NCBI GenBank assembly: GCA_024036415.1
Contig: JAMWET010000573.1
Span: 558,001-622,000 of the forward strand
DNA length: 64,000 nt
Origin: Prochilodus magdalenae
Lineage: Eukaryota > Chordata > Actinopteri > Characiformes > Prochilodontidae
Direction of reading: 5' to 3'
Each line of letters starts with the position of its first letter. The first letter of the stretch is position 1. Shown here one piece after another: positions 51,596-63,980 of this stretch. A model generated the notes under the pieces. The model saw only the letters and a program-made list of their open reading frames with translations, was not told where the DNA came from and made no database searches. The translations under genes and the position numbers were made by a program.

Positions 51596-53073
51596 CAGTG
51601 GGGTGCGAAATTTTGGGCAGCGTTGTTAATTTTCCTGATTTACCTTTATAAAGCATTGATTGTTTGGATAAAAAAATTAAGTTAAATATATCATATAAGG
51701 GGACAAACACAGTGGTATTTGAGAAGTGAAATTAAGTTTATATGATTTACAGAAATTGTGCAATAATTGTCTAAAGTAGGCAGGTGCATAAATTTGGGCA
51801 CCAAAAAAAAAAAAAAAAAAACCTTTAGTAGATCCTCCTTTCACAGAAATAACAGCCTCTAAACGCTTCCTATAGCTTCTAATGAGAGTCTGGATTGTGG
51901 CTGAAGGTATTTTAGACCATTCTTCTTTACAAAACAACTCTAGTTCATTCAGGTTTGATGGTTTCCAAGCATGGACAGCTCTCTTTAAGTGACACCACAG
52001 ATTTTCAATAATATTCAGGTCTGGGGACTGAGATGGCCATTCCAGAACGTTGTACTTGTTCCTCTGCATGAATGCATTAGTAGATTTTGAGCAGTGTTTA
52101 GGGTCGTTGTCTTGTTGGAAGATTCAGCCCCGGCGCAGCTTTGTCACTGATTCCTGGACATTGGTCTCCAGAATCTGGAATCCATGCGTCCCTCAACTTT
52201 AACAAGATTACCAGTCCCTGTACTAGCCACACAGCCCCACAGCATGATGGAACCACCACCAAATTTTACTGTAGGTAGCAGGTGTTTTTCTTGGAGTGCT
52301 GTGTTCTGCATAACGGCCCTTGTTATGCCCAAATAACTCTATTTTAGTTTCATCAGTCCATAGCACCTTGTCCAAATGTGCTTTAGCATACCTCAAGCGG
52401 CTCTGTTTGTGATGTGGGCAGAGAAAAGGCTTCCTCTGCATCACTCTCTCATACAGCATCTCCTTGTGTAAAGTGCGCCGAATAGTTGAACTCCATAGGT
52501 GACTCCATCAGCAGCAAGATGTAGATCTTTGGTGCTGGTCTGTGTGTTGACTCTGACTGTTCTCAACATCCTTCGCTTCTGTTTATTCGAGATTTTTCTT
52601 GGTCTGCCACTTTGAGCCGTGACTTAAACTGTGCCTGTGGTCTTCCATTTTCTCACAATGTTTCTCACAGTGGAGACTGAAAGCTGAAATCTCTGAGATA
52701 GCTTTCTGTATCCTTCCCCTAAACCATGACGGTGAACAATCTTTGTTTTCAGGTCATTTGAAAGTTGTTTTGAGACTCCCATGCTGCGAGGAAGATGCAA
52801 AGAGGAGAAAAACTTACAATTGCCCCCCTTAAATACACTTTTCTCATAATTGGAGTCACCTGTGTATGGAGGTCAAGGGTCACTAACCTTACCAAACCAA
52901 ATTTGAGACCTGCCTACTTTTGTTTAACCAATTATTGCACACTTTTTGTAAACCATATAAACTTAATTTCACTTCTCAAATATCACTGTGTTTGTCCCCT
53001 ATATGATATATAGGTATAGATAAAGGTAAATCAGGAAAATTAACAAGGGTGCCCAAACTTTCACACCCCACTG
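51596..53073 (-). mobile_element. Tc1-family DNA transposon, inactive
   Basis: Ends are CAGTGGGGTG at 51596 and its complement at 53073, flanked by TA on both sides (51594-51595, 53074-53075). Inverted end sequences extend about 55 bases (shared GTAAATCAGGAAAATTAAC). The length, 1478 bases, is usual for Tc1. A transposase frame runs on the minus strand from the ATG at about 52783. The helix-turn-helix region, the WTDETKIELFG block and the SPDLNIIENLW block are readable. Confidence 0.92.
51800..52783 (-). pseudogene. Tc1 transposase, broken
   Basis: Normally a DDE transposase of about 340 residues that cuts and pastes the element at TA sites. The N-terminal paired helix-turn-helix (MGVSKQLSND, HGLGEGYRKLSQRF) stops at an in-frame TAA near 52622. 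Later blocks are in different frames: WTDETKIELFG with its first catalytic Asp around 52350, GGGSIMLWGC around 52240, and SPDLNIIENLW around 52010. A poly(A/T) stretch at 51803-51822 lies just past the frame. Stops and frameshifts make it inactive. Confidence 0.85.
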
Positions 53074-53099
53074 TATATTACTTACAGTGGTGGTGATAG

Positions 53100-54690
53100 G
53101 AACCAGGAGGCGATGCCTATAAACACAAAATGTCATTAACTTTAATATCCCAAAAACCCAGTAAACCTACACGTGTCTTCTGGATTTTTATCTGTAATGC
53201 TGATTGTGGTAAAATATTGTTTTCAAATATTGATCTTAAATAAATAAATAAATAAATAAATGTTTGATATATAACATATAAATATATATAATTATATATT
53301 GACATATAGACCCCTATTTGGCCAAAACAAGTGTGTATACATTCACTATATAATATAATAATACTTTTCTGCATTATTTGATCATTCATCAAATGGTTAT
53401 GTAAATAATGTACCAATGTACCAATGTACCAATACTCCAAGATTGGATTAAGGCCTAGAAATTTAACTATGAAATCCTATAAGAAGTTTTCATGCGCTTG
53501 TGTGATAAGATAATTGGTAACTTGAGGTCTAAATCGATAATCAGATTTCTGCTTGCAACGTTGCCAAAGACAAGACATGGTGCAAATGTAACACAAAGTG
53601 ACACTTCATACCATGGCTAGAAAATATAAATATGTATAGACTAGGAGATGAAAATATTAAAATTTCTAATTCTGATAAGCATGGATTTGGTGTCAGTGTC
53701 ACTCCAAAAGTGTTTTATTGCCATCACTGAGTTGTTGTGTTAAAAGCTGCTTGCTTATTTCCAAGTACGTCTGATGTAAGGTGAACAGATTTAGCTAGTT
53801 AGCTTGTAAATGCCAAAGTAAGAGTATATATCTGTTGAGAAACCTGATTACTAAGATGAACTCCAGCTCAGATTTTTAGGCCTTGATCTGATTTAAGAAA
53901 TCAGATTTTGTTGTTATGTGACCACTTGAATAATCAGATAATTGCTAAAATATAATTATGATCCAACCATTAATGTGAGGCAGCTTGTAGAGGCATTAAA
54001 TGTTTCAGATGTTTGGTTCCTATCAATGCCACTGCAAAGTATGTTGACTCTAGAGCATTTCACTTCAAATCACTAGCTTTGAATCATTTAGACTGCTTTA
54101 AACAAGTGGTGGAACGCTAAAGTTCCTTAACGTTTTGTATGAATGAGTCTAATTTAAATGTACAATAAATACAAAATGGGTTTTGCATGCCTTTGGACTA
54201 AAATACAAAGATTGGGATTGTTTCTGTGTCCCCATTTGGTCTGTGTTTGTCAAGCTCAGCATGTGCACGTAGTTCTCTCTCTCCCTCTCTCCGTCTCTCT
54301 CTTGATCCCTGTAATATTTATTTAGAGAACAAAACCAAACACAATCTGTTTATTCTGAAAGATACATCTGATGTTGGGTGAACAGTTACTCACTAACAGG
54401 AGTTCATATGAAATGCCTAAGTAGATTGGCATTTTTTTATGCTATTAATCCTCAAATAATTAATTCTGAACGTGGACCAATGTCTCACCCTTCCCCTAGC
54501 ACATTTGAAGAGGAATTCTTTCAATGAAAGCACTGAGCAAATATAAACCTTTGACAGGTAGCCTATTGTAGGCTGTGTCTGATAATGATTAAGCAAGAGG
54601 GAAGCGAGTGTCATGATAAGGACCCATAGGGCACACGAAAAAAAAGCCACGTAGGATGTGCAATGAGACTCGACGTTAACCTCTAACATG
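53100..54690. other. region between the Tc1 element and igfals
   Basis: No coding sequence recognised. It contains (TAAA)n at about 53237-53262, a short (ACCAATGT)n triplet near 53411-53432, and a CT-rich tract near 54275-54303. The rest is AT-rich. Confidence 0.5.
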
Positions 54691-54909
54691 GTCACTTTTA
54701 TTTGAAGCCAGCAGACTTGTTTTGAATATAGAAAAGCATAAATCATGACTGTTAGATCCACAACTTTGGATTTCTGAAATTATATAATACACAAGCAGAT
54801 GTGAAGACAGCTGTAAGGACAGGAGATTTGAATATTCACAACTGATTATTATAACAATATTATGTCATGCTTGCAGAAGCAAGGCTGCAAACGTGCCTCA
54901 ACCATACTG

Positions 54910-56721
54910 CTATTCAAAAGACTTCAAAAGACTTAAGCACTCCTTAAAGTGTTCGCTGCTGACATCTCGCAGGTCTACTCCAGCAAGGTTGGGTGGGGTG
55001 GCACATGTGATGTTGTTGTAGATTGTGATAAGGGTGTGGGGCTCTTCACCCTCTGCCAGGGTCTCCACCTGCCGAGGAACCACATGTGGCTTCTGCAAGC
55101 TGAAATCTCTAAAAGGTTTGGCACTGCAGTCACATTTCCAGCTGTTACCTGCTAGCCAAAGCTGCTCTAAGCCTTCAGGGACAGAAGATGGAAGCGTGCT
55201 CAGTGAATTGTCCCGCAGGTTAAGGTAGCGCAACCGTGGCAGCATGTACATTGTTGCATTAAGAAGAACTTCCAGCTTATTTCCGGAGAGGTCCAGCCAA
55301 GAAAGGTGCTGCAGTGGCAGAAGCACTTCCGAAGGAAGCTGACGGAGGAGATTGTTGGACAGAAGAAGGTAGTCAAGACTCTTTAAGCCATAGAAGGTAT
55401 GGGAGGAAAGGGATGCCAGTTTGTTGAATCTCAGGTCAAGCTGTTGCAGTCCTTGGAGCTCCACAAAACTCTGACGGTCCACCACAGAGATGTTGTTGTG
55501 TTGTAGGAAAAGTCGACGTAGGCTTGTCAGGCCGACGAAACCTTGGGTGGACACTTTAGTCAAACAGCCTTTGTCGAGGTGGATGCTGTGGAGCTTTGAC
55601 AGGCCTTTGAAAACCTGGTCTGGCAATGTACGAAAACAGCTACCGGTGAGCTTAATCACTGCCAGGTGAATAAGGCCCATGAAAGTGCCCATTCGTGCCT
55701 CTTGTAGCCTGTTGTGTTCTAAGCTGAGCACTTCCAAATGGCCCAGTCCTTCAAAAACTTTCTCCCCTAATGCTCGAATTTGGTTATGGCACAGTCCGAG
55801 TTCTTCAAGATACTGCAGGTCACGGAAGGTACTTGGCCTTAGGCTGTTTATTGAGTTGTTGGACAGACGAAGCACATGCAGACTGTGCAGGCCAAGGAAT
55901 GTCTCTTCGTGGAGAACAGAAAGTCGATTTCTGCTCAGATCCAGCCACCTCAAGGATTTCATGCCAGAAAATGCTCTAGGTACCACTGTCATAATCTGAT
56001 TTTGGGCAAGATAAAGCTTCTGCAGCTTCGGAAGCTTCAGAAACACATTTGCTTTGATAACTCTCAGCTGGTTTCCAGTTAAATCCAGCTCTTTTAGCTC
56101 TGTTAGACCCTGGAACAGCTGAGGCTGAAGGTAAGCCAAGCGATTGCCAGCAAGCACCAACTCCCGTAAGCCATGTAAATCCTGAAACCCAGTTTCTGGA
56201 AGAACTGAAAGGGAGTTCCATCCCAGGTTCAGTAACCACATATGAGAGAGTCCAGCAAACAGCTTGTCATCTATACGTGAAAGCTGATTGTTGTGGAGAT
56301 TGAGGGATGCAAGGTTTGGGGTGCTCTGAAAGATAGTGGCAGGCAACGAACGGAGGCTGTTTCGCTCCAGGTGCAGGTGAGCAAGACTGTGCAGCCCTTT
56401 GAACACCTGAGAGTCAAGGCTTGCCAGCTGACCATTTTGCAGATTCAGGAAGTCTAGATTGCTCAGATTTTTGAACGTGTCTGCTGGCAAGGTAGTAAAT
56501 AGGTTTCCATCCAACCATAAAGACCGCGTAGACGCAGGGATGTTGGGAGGAGCCTGCGTTAGGTTTCGCAAACTGCAGTAGACACTGAGCTCTAAGGTGT
56601 AGTCATCGTTGAGACAGGTGCAGCCCTTTGTGCAGGGAATGGGCTCTTCAGTGGGCTTTGCTTCCTCTGCCCACACCAATGACATTCCCACTGCCCATAA
56701 AACCAGTATAGATGATTGCAT
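54910..56721 (-). CDS. igfals: insulin-like growth factor-binding protein, acid-labile subunit
   Basis: One long coding exon gives 603 residues (human 605). ALS is a secreted serum glycoprotein that joins IGF and IGFBP3/5 in the ternary complex and prolongs IGF half-life. Visible: a signal peptide (residues 1-18, cleavage after VWA), an N-terminal cysteine cap (CTKGCTC...YC, about 30-50), about 20 leucine-rich repeats of 24 residues, a C-terminal cysteine cap (WKCDC ... CATPP) and several N-glycosylation sequons (NLTQ, NLSN, NATM, NNITC). Block-by-block similarity to human IGFALS (LHLERN, LNLGWNSL, ELVLAGNRLAYLQP, IKANVF) makes the name secure. The ATG lies two bases after a good acceptor (CCCTAACAG), so the 5' exon, probably ending at the donor near 56918, is non-coding. 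A minus-strand AATAAA lies near 54697-54702. Confidence 0.96.
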   Translation of the reverse strand: MQSSILVLWAVGMSLVWAEEAKPTEEPIPCTKGCTCLNDDYTLELSVYCSLRNLTQAPPNIPASTRSLWLDGNLFTTLPADTFKNLSNLDFLNLQNGQLASLDSQVFKGLHSLAHLHLERNSLRSLPATIFQSTPNLASLNLHNNQLSRIDDKLFAGLSHMWLLNLGWNSLSVLPETGFQDLHGLRELVLAGNRLAYLQPQLFQGLTELKELDLTGNQLRVIKANVFLKLPKLQKLYLAQNQIMTVVPRAFSGMKSLRWLDLSRNRLSVLHEETFLGLHSLHVLRLSNNSINSLRPSTFRDLQYLEELGLCHNQIRALGEKVFEGLGHLEVLSLEHNRLQEARMGTFMGLIHLAVIKLTGSCFRTLPDQVFKGLSKLHSIHLDKGCLTKVSTQGFVGLTSLRRLFLQHNNISVVDRQSFVELQGLQQLDLRFNKLASLSSHTFYGLKSLDYLLLSNNLLRQLPSEVLLPLQHLSWLDLSGNKLEVLLNATMYMLPRLRYLNLRDNSLSTLPSSVPEGLEQLWLAGNSWKCDCSAKPFRDFSLQKPHVVPRQVETLAEGEEPHTLITIYNNITCATPPNLAGVDLRDVSSEHFKECLSLLKSFE

Positions 56722-58081
56722 CCCTGTTAGGGAAAAGAGCAGTTGTAGTCCATTTTGAGGTATAAGTACTGAACGGCAAATTTGAATGATTTGAACATTA
56801 CCTGATCTTGTTTAATTATTTCACTGGCTTTTCTGATTTTCTTATTCGGTGGTTATCTAGAACATATCTTTTGAACACTGTTTTGCTGTAGTTTAAAGTA
56901 GAATAAGTTGTTTTACCTGTTTCCTGTAGTTTCAGACAGTCCGACAGGATTTCACTGAAAGGGTGACATGAGTATGTGAAAAAAACTGACCTGCCTCTGG
57001 CCCTATTTCACTCCAGAGAAAACCAGACCCACAGAGCAGAGGAACAAAATTAACCTCTTCATGCCCTTGCTGGAATGCAAACTGCTGTACTTTTGTTATG
57101 TTTGTTTTTTATGGGTCACTGGTTCTAGCTTTTACTACTTACTCTATAATGATATATGCCTGCTCCTAACAGGGATAATTTCCAGCATGATTATTTAACA
57201 GTGCTATAGTCTGCCATGTACTAAAAGGAAAATACTGGCTATAAACAAATTTACAGTCTTCACTTTACTTTCACTTAATTATGCATGTTGACACTAATAC
57301 TTTTACAGTTCTGTTTTTACAACTGGTTCTTTTTAATCACTATCTTAAAAGTTTTCCAGATTTTATAAACCTTCCCACACTAAATGTGGGTTTCAACAGT
57401 TTTAGTGTCTGAAGGAGTAGAATCTTGTGTATAAGCTTGGAACTGTGTTTGTAGGAAATGTGGTGTGTATCTTATTGGAAAGGGGGATTTTAATCAGTGT
57501 TTCTTTGCCTCTGAATTCCAATAATCCACACACTTGGACATGTTCCAAGAGATAGCAACATTTGGTCAGGGACACCTACATTTAAAGCAGATTGACTTGG
57601 ACTTTGGAACACCATTGAGAGAAAGGCATGGTATTCCGTTCAATTGCTTTTCAAAGAGCCATGTTGCGAATACAGTGAATTACAAGATGAGCTATATAAC
57701 ATTAAAATGAAGTTATTGATTTTAAAGAGAGAGTAAAGACATACAGAATCCAGCTATACATGTGTACATGACCTATATACATATATATACTACAGCTCTA
57801 AACTTTTTTTACAGCGTAGTCCTAGAGTGTAGTTTGAAATGCTATTCAATGCTATGAATTTTGGGAACAACATAAAGTTAGGACTTAGTAAAAAAAAATT
57901 ATGTGGTCTTAAATGATAAGCTAAGATATGAATAGCTGTTTAAATGAACAGAATATAGTTACTGTTTTTCAAAAATAACATTAAGACCACCTTCTAGTTT
58001 TTATACTTATTGTCCATTTTAACAGTTCCATTTGCCATATAGGTACATTTGCCATATAAGTTGTCCTACAATTACTGGACT

Positions 58082-58082
58082 G

Positions 58083-58153
<71 letters not shown>
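58082..58153. repeat. (TAA)n microsatellite
   Basis: About 24 uninterrupted TAA/ATA triplets, followed by ACTTTATTCTTGTATAGCCC, a phrase common at the 3' ends of fish retroposons. Confidence 0.95.
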
Positions 58154-58157
<4 letters not shown>

Positions 58158-58232
58158 TATTCTTGTATAGCCCTTTAAACAAACCCAAGGGCCTTACAGT
58201 TGATAGTCCAGTAAGGTCCAACCAGCAAGCAG

Positions 58233-58620
58233 TGTCTTGTGGGCAGCATCCTGCAACCAATGATGAAGGACTAGAGGATGAGCAACACAAGCTGTGCAGC
58301 AGCAGATGAGCAACAAATAAGGTAGGTCTAATAGAGTGGGCAGTGTTTACACTCCAGCAGCACTGCTGTATCCAATCCACTCACACCAGAACCACACACA
58401 CTAACACACCACCATCACGTCAGTGTCACTGCAGTGCTGAGAATGATCCACCACCCAAATAATACCTGCTCTATGGTGGTCCTGTGGGGTCCTGATCTTT
58501 AAAGAACAAGGTACAGGGGGTAACAAAGTACGCAGACAAATAAATGGTCTACAGTCTGTAACTGTAGAAATACAAAGTGCACATATATGGTAAGTAGAGC
58601 TGATAAAATGGACAATGAAG
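58233..58620. repeat. foldback-type interspersed repeat
   Basis: Contains the centre (TGATGAAGGACTAGAGGATG) and one arm (ACTCCAGCAGCACTGCTGT, GTCAGTGTCACTGCAGTGCT, TGGTCTACAGTCTGTAACTG) of a repeat whose other copy is at 43865-44035. I recall this text as a common repeat with long inverted arms in otophysan fish genomes. The left arm is missing here. No coding capacity. Confidence 0.6.
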
Positions 58621-59809
58621 TAATTGCAATGATATGGCTGAATGCATATCTACAGCAAAGCCACACTGATGGACAGTATGTATAATAATGCTCAAAAGTT
58701 GGGCTGCGTTATCGAAATATACCCAATAGAGGGCAGTGTAGCCTTTTGCATGCAACACTGCTGAGTTCAGAAACTTTTAGGAAGCCATGAATTTATTCTC
58801 AGGATGGGTTCATCAAGTGTTATCTTTATGAGGTTAAAGGATTGTAGCTCATGTTGGTTTTGAACATTAAAAGTACAGTCATACATTTTTATATCTATAC
58901 ACTTTTAGATAATTAGCTATTACAAGACCTTTTCAGAGGTTACAAGCTATACTTTTATGTGCTTGTGGGGTAGCAAATATAGTTGAGTTCATGTGCTGGC
59001 AATGTGCTAACAATATCATAATCATGACGATATGTATGGTACATTTATTTTATTAACATGTTTAAAAAGACAAACTGTGCTTTATTTACATTTTAGTGAA
59101 ACCTTTATTTTAAATACAGGTTATAAACAATGCCATACCATGGGTAGGTGTATGGTTTTTACCATATACTGTTATACTATTATATACAATCACATATGTT
59201 GTTTTACATTCCTAGGGCTCTTTTAAAAGCTGCCATCAAAACCACAACAATTCATGCACTGAGCTTATTAAACAGTCCTAATTATATTCTCTTTTTAAAG
59301 CAACACGCAGCTCAGTGTTCTTTAACTACTGAGGAGCATACTGTTTATAACAACAACAAAAATTACTATACTGCAATGTCATATTGTCTACCTCTAGTTG
59401 AGTTGCATGCTAATGCCATGATTGCTATACAGCAGTGTTCTCAGTGTTATCTGGAATGGAATTCAATATGGTGACGTATTTTGGGAAACTTTTGTTAGGT
59501 AGGGTATCTGGGGTAGCTTATAGATCATAGGTGGGGGTGCTGAGAGTGGGAGGAGAACAATAATATTATTGGATATTTTTTGTCTCTGCCAGGTGGTGCA
59601 CAGTGAAATGATCAAAAATCAGAAAATGTTTTAAATAAAATGATTTGATGTATGAGGGAAATTAATAAACAAGGTTAAAAAAGTGCTTGTAGAAATGACC
59701 CTGTCATATTAGAGAAGCATTCTTGATTCGTTTTGTTTTGTACTGTAGTCCTCGGTTAAAAGACACCATTTCACATACTCATGGCAGGCCCCAGGGCCCA
59801 AATTCAACC

Positions 59810-60296
59810 CTAAATCACAGCCGTACTGACCCTTACTCATTTATGTGTTTAATCCACAGCAATACAGACCCTCATCCCTCCACGTGTAATATCTACAACC
59901 ACACTGACCTGCACTCCTCTTTGTGTCTAATCCGCTGTCGTACTGACCCTCACCCCTCTATGTGTCTTATCCACAACCACACTGACACTCCTCTATATGT
60001 CTAATCTACAGTAATACTTACCTTCACTCCTCAATGTGTCTAATACATAGTCAAGCTGACCCTTACTCCTCTATGTGTCTTATCCATAGCCATACTGACT
60101 GGCACTCCTCTAGGTGTTTTATCAACAGCCATACTGACTGACCATCCTCTAAGTGTCTAATTCACAGCTATATTGACCCTCAACCCTCTATATGTCTAAT
60201 CCACAGCCGTATTGACCCGCACTCCTCTATGCGTGTAATCCATGGCTTGAACTGACTGGCACTCCTATATGAGTCTAATCCACAGCTCATCTGACA
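59810..60296. repeat. minisatellite with about 40-base units
   Basis: About twelve degenerate copies of a unit with the phrases CACAGCCATACTGACC, CACTCCTCTATGTGTC and TAATC. Unit length stays close to 40. It lies 3 kb upstream of igfals. Confidence 0.85.
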
Positions 60297-62714
60297 CTTT
60301 TACGCAGTTTAAGAACCTAAAAAACCTAAGAACCTAATAACAGTTTGGTTAGAGAGCATATTTATTACATTATTATTATTATTTAATATATTGCAGCCTG
60401 AGCACTGCAAAGTACTATGACACATAACAAATAATCTGTTGTGCATTTCTAGTACAGACATAGAAGAGCTAGTGTTATTAAAACCATAAGTCACCAAGAT
60501 GTCACTCCTGTAGTATGGTTTGCCATGCTGTGAATGATTTTCTATGTCAACAGCATTTTCCTTGTGGACAGGGAAATAGGGTGACATCATTTGTGCCCTA
60601 CATTTCCTGATGGGCTGGACTAAAAGGGAGCAGCAGAGTGACCCTCTGCCATTTGTGACCATGACTTGTCTAAAGTGTGCATTAGCCTGTGGAGGCGATT
60701 TAAGATGAGTTGGAAGTCCACGGATTTGACAGTTCCTTCCCAATGGCACGCACAACCTTCTCTGAAGATTTTGACCTCCTGGCCATGGTTTCAAGGTGAC
60801 CTTCTGGAGGACGTTTATGCAGTTGTAACACCATCATAACTTTCTATTACCTTAAAGTCACTACACCTTTATTTGCTTCATTTATCAGCATCTGTAAAGG
60901 CCAGTTCAGTTCAGCATGTGCATCCTCTGATGCTCAGTTGGCTTGGTTATGTATTGCTGACACATTCTGGGAAGTAATATATACTACATATGCAAGCCGT
61001 GTTAAACTGAGTGACCGACAGTTTCTGAATGAAACCTCAGTTTTCAAAAAGAGAATCCACAAGGGACAGCACATCTCTGGAGCAGCCTGTTATGTGGGCT
61101 TATTCTAAAATAATATTTCATATGACCGGGGCAGCGTTCTGGCTCAGCTAGATATAGACACCAGCCGCCCAAGCTCAACTACTGCTGCCTAGTTAAAAGC
61201 AAGTCAGACAGAATATCAAATGCTGACTTACTTTGTAGCTCAGAACATTCAAAAGAAGACATACTGATCATTTTAGCAAGATTGTGGAAATGCAAATAAG
61301 ACCCAGAAGTGGGGTCGAATGGTTGCATGTCAAGGAAAACAAGCACTTGAGGTGTTTTTAGCTATGTACTGTATGTTTTCAACTTCAGTGGTACAAACAG
61401 AATGCAGAAAGATTTGTGCTGTACTGCATTATGCATACCCTGTACAAGCAAGTTCAGTCTGTTTCTGTTAGCTTTCCAGTTATGGGGAATAAAAAAATGA
61501 ATCAAATCATCCAGGAATGGCAGCAGAATTTTAATCAATACCCTCCTGAGTGCTAATGCCCAGTAAATATACCATTTGAGCACAAGACTGTAGTGTCCCT
61601 GCATAATCTAGCATGGTTAGCACCATCCTGGGTGACCAGGTAAACCAGAACTACACCAGCATTAGACCAGCATAAACCAACATAAAATACTGGCGTGTAT
61701 GTGCTGCATTTTTAACCAGGACTAGAATAGATACTGTTAGAATTATTTATGGTGATCTTACCGCACTAATAATATGCATAATCAAAAATGGATGATGACA
61801 GTGGTGCCACAAAAGTAACAAAGTTCTAAATCATAACAAGCATGAGTCATGTTGAGTAGAAAAGCAAAGCATAACTGTGGAACTCAGCAGGAATGCATAA
61901 CTCCAGATATTACCTTGGTATGCTTTTCTTAAACACATCATTCTAGTTTCTTTATCCTCTGTGTGGTTTACACAGTGATGAGAAGGCATCCTAAACAAAA
62001 GCTGCCTAGATTAGATTGACATGGAAAATTAGTACTTATTAAAAACCAGCTTTTACAGTCTTGTTAAAAAGCTATTAGTATTGCTAGTATATCGAAATAA
62101 CATCCAAAAGAGTGTGAACAAACGAACAAAAAATGATCAATCAATCAATCAAAAAACAAACAAACAAACAAATTCATCTGTCGTCTATGAGTCCACTGTA
62201 CTGTTACGGCAGCAAATGTTTGCTGGACCCTTACCTGGCTGTCTTTTTCTTTGGTCAGGGATTTTTATGATATCACAGCAGGTTACATGAAGGCTGCATA
62301 GCCTACTAACCGTAATGTTGAGCATGTCACATGTAAAAGCATTTGTAACTGGTTTTGATATTTAATGTTTTAATATTTCATATTATAATTATTATATTTT
62401 TTTTTTGCATTGTTTTGTATCCAGATTTGGTTGGGCCAAACTACATTATCTGGAAGTATAGCAGTGGCATGCACAAGTAAAATCTTTGGTTCTAGAAACA
62501 AACCTGTAGAGCAGAATATCTGCAGTATGAGTGATAGTTTTGTGTAACATTAAATTATATTATTATCTTTATTGTTTTTCACTTGTGCCGGTTGCATAAA
62601 GACAAGAGCAAGTAGAGAACCAATCATTCTCCAAATGAGCTTTTTTCTGCTATAGCATGACATACGATTCTAGCTTACCGCTGACAGCAGTACAGACACA
62701 ATCCCTCTCTCTTG

Positions 62715-63120
62715 AAATATGAAGGTTCTTCATGGATACTTTAGTAAAGGCAATCCTTCGATTTAGAACCCTATTACGTGTTCTCTATAGATTCTTTTTA
62801 AGCTTGTATGTGTAGTTTTTTGCCTTGTTCTCCAAATTGATGTGGAATGTGTTACATATGGCTTTATAAAAAACCCTCTTTGCAAATTGTTCAATGTAGC
62901 ACCAAACAGGGTCCTTCTGTTGTTGATATACCAAGCTTGTAACAATAGAAGAACCTTTATGGCTCTATATAGAGTCATTAGTGAAAAGGTTCCATATGGA
63001 CTCTGCCTAAATATATACATATAACACATGATCCCACAATCTAGAAACCAATGCAAAAACCATTAATGCATTTAAATGGTTCTATAGAGAACTGTGGCCT
63101 TTCCTGAAGAAGCATGCTTT
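62715..63120. repeat. GGTTCT/AGAACC interspersed repeat
   Basis: GGTTCTTCATGGATAC at the left and GGTTCTATAGAGAACTG near the right, with internal AGAACC words, resemble the segment at 50530-50660. Possibly a non-autonomous DNA element of about 400 bases. Confidence 0.4.
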
Positions 63121-63908
63121 TTAAGACTGTAGTCTGTAGCTTCACAGAATTTTGTGTTGTGTGAAAAGGTGAAGTGTGTCTGCTACTGCTGAGACTCGAG
63201 CAGGCTTGCTTTGAAGTCATCACTCACAAGGCTGAAAACGCCACGTTGTCTTGCCTTGCTATGCAGTTTGACTCTGTGTTAAAAGTAGAGCAGTCCATCC
63301 TCATTCCGTATTTCAGAACGGCACTTCCTCTCTATGTTACTGGCATTGGTTCTCATTTTATCACTCAGGCTGACTGTGGGTGTCTTCTCAAACTTCACTC
63401 CATGTGCCCTTCTTTTCGTTCGGGTTCACGTCTAGTGAGGTGACAGAGGGGATCTAAGCACCCTCCACCTATTAAGTAAAATAATACTGTAGTGTCCCAC
63501 TACTGGATCCTTTGCCCATGGATGTGTGGGAGGCTGGCCATGCGGAGTGGCTACGTGTGGAGCCTGATGGGAGTGACAGATTCGCAGTAAGAGAGACTGG
63601 GTTTTAAAGGTATCTGGAGTTGGTTTACTGTCTACTGTCTAGAAGAACTGTGTGGTTAGAAGTGACCTGCCTACTTCCTGGCATCCCACGCTCTGCTCAG
63701 ACTTTGTGAGGACACCCGGACGACTAACCATTGGAAGGGGGGGCTATGTAGCTTGTTCAGACATAGATGTACGGGAGGTGAGGCCAACAGAGTGGCTGTG
63801 TGCAGACCCTGAGAGAGTGCTGGACTTGTTGTCAGAGAGATATTTTTTAAAGTGTAAATAAGAATTTACTGTTTGCTAAAGTGTGCGTATGTGTGCTGCA
63901 TGTGCTAT

Positions 63909-63980
63909 TCAGAATCAGAATCTCTTTATTTCACCAAGTATGTTACACATACAAGGAATTTGTCTTGGTGAGGGCAACAC
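63909..63980 (+). repeat. end of a widespread fish interspersed repeat, cut by the window
   Basis: The phrase TCAGAATCTCTTTATTTCAC, followed by ACATACAAGGAATTTGTCTTGG, matches text I recall from very many teleost repeats, probably a retroelement 3' end. It runs off the right edge. Confidence 0.5.

Larger units (their letters stand above)
56800..63908. other. repeat-rich region upstream of igfals
   Basis: No gene can be supported in the 7 kb upstream of igfals. Contents are a (TAA)n tract, a foldback repeat, a 40-base minisatellite, a GGTTCT repeat and AT-rich DNA, each listed separately where clear. A CCAATAGAGGGCAGTG at about 58725-58740 is CTCF-like. The promoter of igfals probably lies just above 56960 on the minus strand. 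Confidence 0.45.

Noticed and set aside
58049..58309. Frame with a poly-Asn run
   Set aside because: Produced by the (TAA)n microsatellite.
59723..60004. 93-codon plus-strand frame
   Set aside because: It is a read-through of the 40-base minisatellite.
60309..60794. 161-codon minus-strand open frame
   Set aside because: No family resemblance, no splice context, low-complexity Asn run from an ATT repeat; likely chance.
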